Shown: positions 1 to 5,227 of the stretch, piece after piece
Numbering within the stretch: the first letter of the stretch is position 1
Layout of the letters: each line of letters opens with the position of its first letter
From: Hyphomicrobiales bacterium
Lineage (GTDB): Bacteria; Pseudomonadota; Alphaproteobacteria; Rhizobiales; Beijerinckiaceae
Length of the DNA stretch: 7,118 nt
Assembly: GCA_015655535.1 (NCBI GenBank)
Contig: JAATEW010000439.1
Location: 1 to 7,118, forward strand
Reading direction: 5' to 3'
Made by a program: the position numbers and the translations under genes
The notes under the pieces: model-generated
Seen by the model: only the letters and a program-made list of their open reading frames with translations
What the model was told of the DNA's origin: nothing
Database searches by the model: none

Positions 1-64
1 ACCAAGCGGTACTATATGCTTTCTGTATGCTCTGATTTATTTTAAAACTAAGATGATTAAGTTG

Positions 65-77
65 TGTGCAGTGCACA
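65..77. repeat. 13-bp perfect inverted repeat (TGTGCA-G-TGCACA)
   Basis: The two 6-base arms, 65-70 and 72-77, are exact reverse complements around a single central G at 71. A short odd-length palindrome like this is a typical shape for a dimeric regulator's operator, but I do not recognise the motif. It lies in the AT-rich leader about 190 bp before the first start codon. Confidence 0.5.
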
Positions 78-83
78 AATATT

Positions 84-103
84 TCGCATATGGTATTATG
101 CGA
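84..103. repeat. 20-bp inverted repeat (TCGCATA-N6-TATGCGA)
   Basis: Arms 84-90 and 97-103 are exact reverse complements separated by six bases (TGGTAT). It sits just after the 13-bp palindrome at 65-77. It could be an operator half-site pair or a small RNA hairpin. No regulator can be named from the motif. Confidence 0.5.
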
Positions 104-130
104 CTAATTCATATGATTGTTTTTTCTTGG

Positions 131-140
131 AATACGTATT
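131..140. repeat. 10-bp perfect palindrome AATACGTATT
   Basis: The ten bases read identically on both strands, without a spacer. It is short enough that chance occurrence in AT-rich DNA is possible. It is listed because it falls inside a cluster of inverted repeats in the leader. Confidence 0.35.
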
Positions 141-145
141 TTGCC

Positions 146-168
146 ACAAAAAGGACAATGCTTTTTGT
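146..168. repeat. Inverted repeat with 8-bp arms (ACAAAAAG-N7-CTTTTTGT)
   Basis: Arms 146-153 and 161-168 are exact reverse complements around a 7-base loop (GACAATG). On the RNA this gives an A/T-rich stem ending in a run of U, so it could act as a weak terminator for a gene entering from the left. It could equally be an operator. The stem is too AT-rich to be called a strong terminator. Confidence 0.45.
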
Positions 169-191
169 TTATTCTTTCAAATTCGTCCTGT

Positions 192-204
192 ACCTTTTAA
201 AGGT
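192..204. repeat. 13-bp perfect inverted repeat (ACCTTT-T-AAAGGT)
   Basis: Arms 192-197 and 199-204 are exact reverse complements around a single T at 198. It has the same odd-length design as the palindrome at 65-77 but a different sequence. It lies about 60 bp upstream of the first start codon, a plausible place for an operator near the transcription start. Confidence 0.45.
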
Positions 205-265
205 CTTTAGGGCGCGCGCAATAGCCTGTTGAAAGTCCTCGAGTTAGGTTCATGCTGGGGTGATC

Positions 266-1186
266 ATGCAATTCCAGGAACGGACTTCCTCGCTCGCAGT
301 TCAGCCCGGACTCCACGTCCTCAGATACGTTTCTGCGGCGCAACCGCGGTCGCCTCTGGTTTTTTTAAGGCCCTCTGTCGGCAGCGAGCAGTCCATCCGG
401 CTTGTCGCCACCCCTGGCTGCTCGGACACTTGCATGGCCGCCGGCGATCTCATGGTCGTCGTGGCCGAACGGCCTTCCACCTTGCAAATTACCGTTCGTG
501 CGAATGGCGCGGGCGGCTCCCTTCAAGCGAAGTTGCAAATCGAACCGCTCAATCACGTATCCGCGCCGCAGAATGCGATGCAGGACGGCGACCCGCGCTC
601 ATCCTTGCAAAGGCCGATGGCCTCCGCGGCGGCACCAGAAGACTTGATGCTGATGGCGCATGTCGCGCGGCGTGGCGATGTCTTTCAAAAATTGGGCGAT
701 TGGATCGGCGGCCCGGATGCGCCCGCGCCGATCGAAGGTCTTCAATTTACCGGCTCTTTCACCGACGGGCTGTTCTTGGAACAACGCGTCATGATCGCCG
801 GCGAAGCGCAATGGACGCCGTGGCGTCCGGCTCATGAATTCGCAGGTTCGCGCGGCTATGCGCGATCTCTGACCGGATTCCATGTCCGGCTTACGGGTCC
901 TTTAGCATCAAGGTACCGGCTCGCCGCGGAGGCACTTTTCCTCGGTACCACCGTCATTCGCAAAAGTGGTGCGAATCTCGAGTTTCGAAGCGGTGCAGGG
1001 GTTGATCCCCTCATCGGCGTCAAAATCAAGCTCGAGTCAATTGCTCTTCGGTCGAGGTCCGCGGGATTCGCGCCCGAAGAGAGTGCAATGCCCAGAAATG
1101 CACTTTCCACACTCCCTCATGAGCGTACGCGAAGCGGTGTCCGCGTTTTTCGTGCGTCGCGTGATCGGGTTTCAACGTCGGCATAA
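266..1186 (+). CDS. Uncharacterised protein with ChW-like C-terminal module
   Basis: No enzyme motif is visible in this 306-residue protein, and its function is unknown. Residues 15-95 form a beta-rich N-terminal domain. A linker rich in Ala, Pro and Ser follows (about 97-125). Residues 127-150 (LMLMAHVARRGD, then DWIGGPDAP) lead into a second domain at 155-256. In that domain the pattern W-x2-W (183-186), AGSRGYAR (193-200), GFHVRLTG (204-211) and PLIGVKIKLE (248-257) resembles the ChW (clostridial hydrophobic-W) repeat layout of W..W, aGt.G and a closing I.L strand. This is a remembered resemblance, not a search result. There is no signal peptide or membrane segment. Residues 257-306 are an Arg/Ser-rich tail unlike the rest. 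ATG 266 is chosen because GGGG (257-260) lies five bases upstream; an in-frame GTG at 260 would add two residues. The next gene begins 24 bp after the stop, so the two are probably co-transcribed and this may be an accessory to the RTX protein. Confidence 0.75.
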   Translation: MQFQERTSSLAVQPGLHVLRYVSAAQPRSPLVFLRPSVGSEQSIRLVATPGCSDTCMAAGDLMVVVAERPSTLQITVRANGAGGSLQAKLQIEPLNHVSAPQNAMQDGDPRSSLQRPMASAAAPEDLMLMAHVARRGDVFQKLGDWIGGPDAPAPIEGLQFTGSFTDGLFLEQRVMIAGEAQWTPWRPAHEFAGSRGYARSLTGFHVRLTGPLASRYRLAAEALFLGTTVIRKSGANLEFRSGAGVDPLIGVKIKLESIALRSRSAGFAPEESAMPRNALSTLPHERTRSGVRVFRASRDRVSTSA

Positions 1187-1197
1187 GGCAACTCGAC

Positions 1198-1203
1198 GAA
1201 GGA
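1198..1203 (+). promoter_or_regulatory. Shine-Dalgarno site of the RTX-like gene
   Basis: GAAGGA lies seven bases before ATG 1211. It is the clearest ribosome binding site in the window and fixes that start. It sits in the 24-bp gap after the previous gene and supports strong translation of the RTX-like protein within a shared transcript. Confidence 0.7.
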
Positions 1204-1210
1204 TTATCTA

Positions 1211-2488
1211 ATGGCAGTTTACGATCTCCCCCAGGGCCAGCTTGATCAGATCTTAGCAGGTCAAGTGCCGCCCTCTGCGCTACACGCCATCGAAGAATCG
1301 CTTAGAGGTTTGTCCGAGGTTTCGGTCGACGTCATAAACACGGCGGGAAACATCACGCCGCCGCCAGGCGTCAATCTCCTTGTCATCAACGACACAGGCG
1401 TCAACAGTATCGACGCGAACAATGATCCGGTCATCTATGCGGCGGGCGCTTCGACCGATATCCGGCTCACCGGGGATGCGGCAACAACCGTTGTCGGTGG
1501 AACCGGGGATCTTTTCTTCACCGGAGACCATGCCGCTTCGACGGTCTATGGAGGGGAGGGCAACAACTTCCTCTTTGCCGGCACGGATGGCGGCGATCAC
1601 GAGATTCATGCGGGATCTGGCTCTTCGACCGTGATGGGCGGCTCGGGCGCGGACACCTTGTATGGCAGCACGTCTCCCGACGGTCAGGCTCTTCTGATCG
1701 CCGGAAGCGGCCATAATGACCTTTTCGGAGGCCAAGGCTCGGATACGTTGATCGGCGGCGGCCACAGCCTGCTTGTCGGCGGTTCCGGCCAGAGCCAATT
1801 GTTCGGCGGCAGCGCCGAGAACGCGCATGATACTTTGATCGCCGGAACCAGCGACGATCAAACTCTGAGCGTTTCCGAAGGCAACAACAGGCTCTACGCC
1901 GATACGACGAATTCCGGCACGAACGACACGCTCGTCGCGGGCGCCGGTCACGACACGCTTACCGGCAACCACAATGATACCGACTACATCATCGGCAGCG
2001 GCAGCACGTCCGTCCAGGGCGGCGCGGGCGATGACACCATCACCGTGAATAAGGGCTCCGGCCATGACACGATCGATGGCGGCGCCGGCACGAATTCGGT
2101 GATCTTCACCGGCTACAATGAAGACCAGGCGAACATCCATACGTCGCATGGTGTCACGACCATCACCTTCGATAATAGCTCGCAGACCGAGACTCTGAGC
2201 GATGTGAGCTCGGTTTATTGGTCTGACGGCAGCGAGACCGATCTCAACCAGGGCGGCAACTCCCAGGGTGGTGGTCACACCCATCTGCCGCATGGCGGCT
2301 TTGATGGAAGCCAGCATGATCACGATCACGATCCCCATGACGGCGGACACGGCAACTCTGGCCATGACTTCGGTCAGGGCGGTGGTGTCGCTGGAAATGA
2401 GCCGGGCCATGGATTTGGTTCAAGTGAACCCGATCCACACCATGAAGGACCTGGCTTCGGAACTCCCGATCCATTCCACAGGGGATGA
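1211..2488 (+). CDS. RTX-type calcium-binding repeat protein with His-rich C-terminal tail
   Basis: This 425-residue protein is rich in Gly, Asp, Ser and Thr. Nonapeptide-like RTX units (GGxGxDxLx) are visible at 143-152, 173-183, 244-252, 270-279 and 282-291, with looser Gly-rich units between about 95 and 265. In known families such units wind into a calcium-filled parallel beta-roll outside the cell. Residues 298-343, closing with SVYWSDG (334-340), resemble the end segment that follows RTX repeats in serralysin-like and adhesin proteins. The last 70 residues are unusual: Gly/Asp/His-rich with 13 histidines, including HDHDHDPH at 369-376, which suggests binding of a transition metal. No N-terminal signal peptide is visible, as expected for type I secretion, but the usual hydrophobic/acidic type I signal is not obvious at the C-terminus and no transporter gene is in the window. 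No enzymatic domain is seen, so a structural surface or adhesin-like role is the best inference. Confidence 0.85.
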   Translation: MAVYDLPQGQLDQILAGQVPPSALHAIEESLRGLSEVSVDVINTAGNITPPPGVNLLVINDTGVNSIDANNDPVIYAAGASTDIRLTGDAATTVVGGTGDLFFTGDHAASTVYGGEGNNFLFAGTDGGDHEIHAGSGSSTVMGGSGADTLYGSTSPDGQALLIAGSGHNDLFGGQGSDTLIGGGHSLLVGGSGQSQLFGGSAENAHDTLIAGTSDDQTLSVSEGNNRLYADTTNSGTNDTLVAGAGHDTLTGNHNDTDYIIGSGSTSVQGGAGDDTITVNKGSGHDTIDGGAGTNSVIFTGYNEDQANIHTSHGVTTITFDNSSQTETLSDVSSVYWSDGSETDLNQGGNSQGGGHTHLPHGGFDGSQHDHDHDPHDGGHGNSGHDFGQGGGVAGNEPGHGFGSSEPDPHHEGPGFGTPDPFHRG

Positions 2489-2515
2489 GCGGATCTGAGC
2501 AGGCTGGAATAATCA

Positions 2516-2559
2516 GATTGGAAAGCGCTTTCGCGTTCTAGTTGAATGGCTTTCCAATC
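2516..2559 (+). repeat. Hairpin 1 in the intergenic gap, 11-bp perfect stem
   Basis: Arms 2516-2526 (GATTGGAAAGC) and 2549-2559 (GCTTTCCAATC) are exact reverse complements with a 22-base loop. The left arm overlaps a separate 12-bp palindrome, GAAAGCGCTTTC (2521-2532), so the left arm has two possible pairing partners. It starts 28 bp after the RTX-like gene's stop. No U-tract follows, so it is better described as an RNA structure or repeat element than as a classical terminator. Confidence 0.6.
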
Positions 2560-2566
2560 CAATCTC

Positions 2567-2599
2567 GAACCGGGGCTGTGCATTGCGCAGCCCCGGTTC
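2567..2599 (+). terminator. Strong GC-rich hairpin (possible terminator, stabiliser or processing site)
   Basis: Arms 2567-2578 (GAACCGGGGCTG) and 2588-2599 (CAGCCCCGGTTC) are exact reverse complements. The inner bases extend the stem with a T-G wobble and two more pairs to an ATT loop (2582-2584), about 15 pairs in all. The stem is strong enough for a terminator, but the bases after it (ACGCATAAGG) hold no T-run, so termination may be partial. It ends only 27-63 bp before the possible starts of the next gene, leaving little room for a separate promoter downstream. It may protect the RTX mRNA 3' end while letting a fraction of transcripts continue. Confidence 0.6.
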
Positions 2600-2625
2600 A
2601 CGCATAAGGCTCTTTGCAAAAGGAG

Positions 2626-5223
2626 ATGATTTGCGAAAATATCTTCATAAGCTGCCGCCTCATGCTTTCCGTTGAAGCGTCCGCGCACCGGTTCACCAGT
2701 AAAGATTATCATCCGACGACGCTGGTCAGGCTTGCCGCGCATTATCTCGCGCGCCAAGAAGCGGCCGCGGCCTTCATGTTCGCGGATCGTCGCTGCCGCA
2801 TATCTCCCCGTGCGGGTGCTCAGGATTACGTTCTCAGAGCCTTGTGCTTGAGCGCTTTGGGTGACCCGGAGGCCGCGCGCCGTGACTTTATGCGAGCCTA
2901 CGAGCTCGATCCGACAGATGCGAGAATCAATCAGACCATTTTGGAGGAAGACTTCGCAGTTGAGCCGATCGAACTCGCGCAAAACATAATCGCTTCGCCC
3001 CGCGCGGAAGAAACCGCCCTCGACACCGCGCTGAATGTGTTTTGGCAAGCGGGCTATCAAGCCGTCGTTCACGTCTCATGTCAGTCGGACATGCTGAATG
3101 GATGGGCTGTTTGGCGTGGCGGCGGTCCCATGACACTGACTCTCGACCGATCGGATCATGGCGGCATTCAAGCCAAGGACTTGATCATCGAGAATGATCC
3201 TCGTCATCGGCTTTCGAAAGAAGGCTTTCAGGCGAGGGATTTCGCGGTCGCGATGGGGGAGGGTGGCCATGTGTCCGTTCATATCGCCGGCCCGGATGGA
3301 TCCTTACATCCAATCTTCGTCCATATGGATCCGCCGCTGAGAGTGCAGCCTCCGCGTGAGAAACACCGTGCCGAACGGGTCGCGGAAGCCGATCTCTGCA
3401 CCGTCATCGTGCCGCTTTATGACGATGTCGACATGACCCGACTCTGCCTGGAGCATTTGAAGAAGCAGAAGGCGTCGATCAAGCTCGACTGCATATTGGT
3501 CAATGACAATCCCGGGCATTTTGAGCTCCAGGCGCTCGCACAGGAGGCGCAGCAAGACGCGGGCTTCCGTGTGATCGCCAACTCCGAAAATCTCGGCTTC
3601 GCCCGTTCGATCAATAAAGCGCTGGAACACATCGAGTCCGGTGATGTTTTGCTTCTCAACTCGGACATCATTCTGCCCGAAGGAGGCGTGGAACGCCTGC
3701 GCAAAGCCGCCTATTCGGCAGATGATATCGCAACGGTCACGCCGCTGACGAATAATGGAGAACTGACGAGCATTCCGGCGGCCTTCAAGGCCAATCCGCT
3801 CAGAAGCCTCGGCGAGATTGAAGCCATCAATGAGACTTTATCGCAGGCCACGGGCGGCACCATCACCCTCCCGACGGGTATCGGCTTTTGTCTTTATATC
3901 AAACGAGCGGCCTTGGATGTCTCGAACCGATTGCCCGATCATTACGGACGCGGCTATTACGAAGACGTCGACTTCTGCCTGAGATTGCGGGACGCCGGCT
4001 TCCGCAATGTTTGTGCGCCAGATGTTTATGTCGGCCATAAGGGCAGCGCTTCGTTCAAGATCTCCAAACGGGCGCTTGTCGTACGCAACTTGCGTGTTCT
4101 GTCGTCGCGTTTTCCAGATCACAGCGCCGAAAGCGCGGCCTTCATGAAGGCCGATCCGCTCGCCGCGACGCGTGCTCTTCTGGCCTGTGTTCATCCGGAG
4201 AAAGCCGATGAAGCTATCGTCCTCTTTGGGGCCGGTTCGGGCCTGAAGACAGAACGAACGGCCTGGCTCAACGCCCAGGGGAAGGCCGTCCTTCATCTCG
4301 ATCTGCAACAGGCGGCCACATCCGGGCTTTGCCTGCGATCTTCAGATGACGATGGATGGAAAATCCATTTCGCATGCAATCCCGATGGCTTCGCGGATTT
4401 GAACGCCTATTTGCTGCGGTCGGACATCAAGCAAATCGAACTTGATGCCAGCGCTCCCTGTACGAAAGAATTGGCCGATTTCATCCTCGAAGGGCCTATG
4501 GAAGCAACATTACTGTTCGATGGGGCGCCCATAAAAGCGCCGCCCGTCTATCGTCATCCTTGCCAAAGCCCAGGCGAGGGGCGGCCTTGCGCCGGCTGCA
4601 GCGACGATTTTTCGAAGCGAATGCGCGCCGCGACGGCGCAGGAGTCTTTTTTTGCAATGTCGATGCGATCCACCGGCATGCGGACTGTCGCGACCAATCG
4701 CATGGCCGCCGCTGTCGCGCAAAAATTCCGCATCGAGGCGACGCCGGAATTTCGGTCCGATGGTAGCCGGATGACAACAGACTCAGTGCGTGACGTGCGA
4801 AATGTGTTGGGCATTCTCAACTTCAAGTCCGCATTCGAAACGGAACGGCTCTTGCTGACATTGGTCCAACATATCGCGCACATGCGGCTGGATATACGCG
4901 TTGTGGTAATCGGGAGCGCATTGGATGATTTGCGGCTTATGTCGGCTGGCAATGCCTTCGTCACAGGTTTCGTGTCGCGGAACGAATATCTTGACGTCCT
5001 GCGGAATTACCAAATCAGCGCCTTATTTTTCCCGCAGCGTTGGGCAGGCTTCATGGTGGCGGATCGTCTGAGCGAGGACTTGGCTTGCCCGCAAGCCTAT
5101 TTCGATTGGTCTTTCGGCGCGATGTCGCGACGGGATCAGGATCTCGCCATCGATCCGCGAGTTTGTGATGATGCAGCAAGCCGACAAATTGCCTCTTGGG
5201 TTCACTTACTCTTCCGGCAATAG
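2626..5223 (+). CDS. Multidomain glycosyltransferase: TPR + beta domain + GT2 + degenerate GT4-like domain
   Basis: Numbered from ATG 2626 the protein has 865 residues. Residues 27-103 are TPR-like, with paired helices and the ELDPTDARIN-type repeat end. Residues 105-257 are beta-rich and not further recognised. A GT2 (GT-A fold) domain starts at about 258 with TVIVPLYDD. It carries NLGFARSINKAL, the nucleotide-sugar/metal motif NSD (345-347), EDVDFCLRLRDAGF (from 446) and GHKGSASF (470-477), and appears intact. Residues about 530-865 resemble a GT4 (GT-B) enzyme: a Cys cluster (646, 655, 658) and a late strand-helix pattern VVVIGSALDDLRL and FVTGFVSRNEYLDVL. However, the usual PS-x-W-P-E-T site reads PQRWAGF (803-809), so the first catalytic Glu is missing. 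The GT2 half probably adds a sugar in surface glycan or glycoprotein assembly; no membrane segment is visible. The start is uncertain: AGGAG (2621-2625) abuts ATG 2626, while TTG 2614 and ATG 2662 are in-frame alternatives. Confidence 0.85.
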   Translation: MICENIFISCRLMLSVEASAHRFTSKDYHPTTLVRLAAHYLARQEAAAAFMFADRRCRISPRAGAQDYVLRALCLSALGDPEAARRDFMRAYELDPTDARINQTILEEDFAVEPIELAQNIIASPRAEETALDTALNVFWQAGYQAVVHVSCQSDMLNGWAVWRGGGPMTLTLDRSDHGGIQAKDLIIENDPRHRLSKEGFQARDFAVAMGEGGHVSVHIAGPDGSLHPIFVHMDPPLRVQPPREKHRAERVAEADLCTVIVPLYDDVDMTRLCLEHLKKQKASIKLDCILVNDNPGHFELQALAQEAQQDAGFRVIANSENLGFARSINKALEHIESGDVLLLNSDIILPEGGVERLRKAAYSADDIATVTPLTNNGELTSIPAAFKANPLRSLGEIEAINETLSQATGGTITLPTGIGFCLYIKRAALDVSNRLPDHYGRGYYEDVDFCLRLRDAGFRNVCAPDVYVGHKGSASFKISKRALVVRNLRVLSSRFPDHSAESAAFMKADPLAATRALLACVHPEKADEAIVLFGAGSGLKTERTAWLNAQGKAVLHLDLQQAATSGLCLRSSDDDGWKIHFACNPDGFADLNAYLLRSDIKQIELDASAPCTKELADFILEGPMEATLLFDGAPIKAPPVYRHPCQSPGEGRPCAGCSDDFSKRMRAATAQESFFAMSMRSTGMRTVATNRMAAAVAQKFRIEATPEFRSDGSRMTTDSVRDVRNVLGILNFKSAFETERLLLTLVQHIAHMRLDIRVVVIGSALDDLRLMSAGNAFVTGFVSRNEYLDVLRNYQISALFFPQRWAGFMVADRLSEDLACPQAYFDWSFGAMSRRDQDLAIDPRVCDDAASRQIASWVHLLFRQ

Positions 5224-5227
5224 ACCG

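Larger units (their letters stand above)
1..230. promoter_or_regulatory. AT-rich intergenic leader upstream of the operon, no gene
   Basis: This stretch has no supportable coding region on either strand. Positions 1-180 are about 31% GC by hand count, while the genes that follow are clearly GC-rich, and stop codons occur in all frames. It is the only place before the first gene where a promoter could lie. I see no convincing -35/-10 pair at the right spacing, so no promoter is placed. The region contains five perfect inverted repeats, listed separately, which suggests operators or other protein-binding sites, or RNA hairpins in a leader. The shift to normal GC content happens around 205-220. 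What lies to the left of the window is unknown. Confidence 0.6.

Noticed and set aside
127..145. Possible sigma-54 promoter (TTGG...TTGCC)
   Set aside because: The GG and GC elements are separated by 12 bases instead of the required 10.
229..837. A 202-codon + strand frame overlapping the first gene
   Set aside because: It is extremely Arg/Cys-rich with no domain pattern. The overlapping frame from 266 has family-like beta-domain patterns and leads directly into the RTX gene's operon.
2310..2340. Short GATCAC-type DNA repeat
   Set aside because: It simply encodes the His-Asp run of the RTX protein tail and shows no sign of being an independent element.
1280..2410. A 376-codon open frame on the minus strand opposite the RTX-like gene
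   Set aside because: It is a shadow of the repetitive GC-rich gene: Arg/Ala/Val/Ile-rich composition, no recognisable domain, and the + strand frame has a strong ribosome site and clear RTX motifs.
2567..2599. Classical intrinsic terminator
   Set aside because: The stem is strong, but no T-run follows it, so full termination is not supported. It is kept only as a possible terminator or stabiliser.
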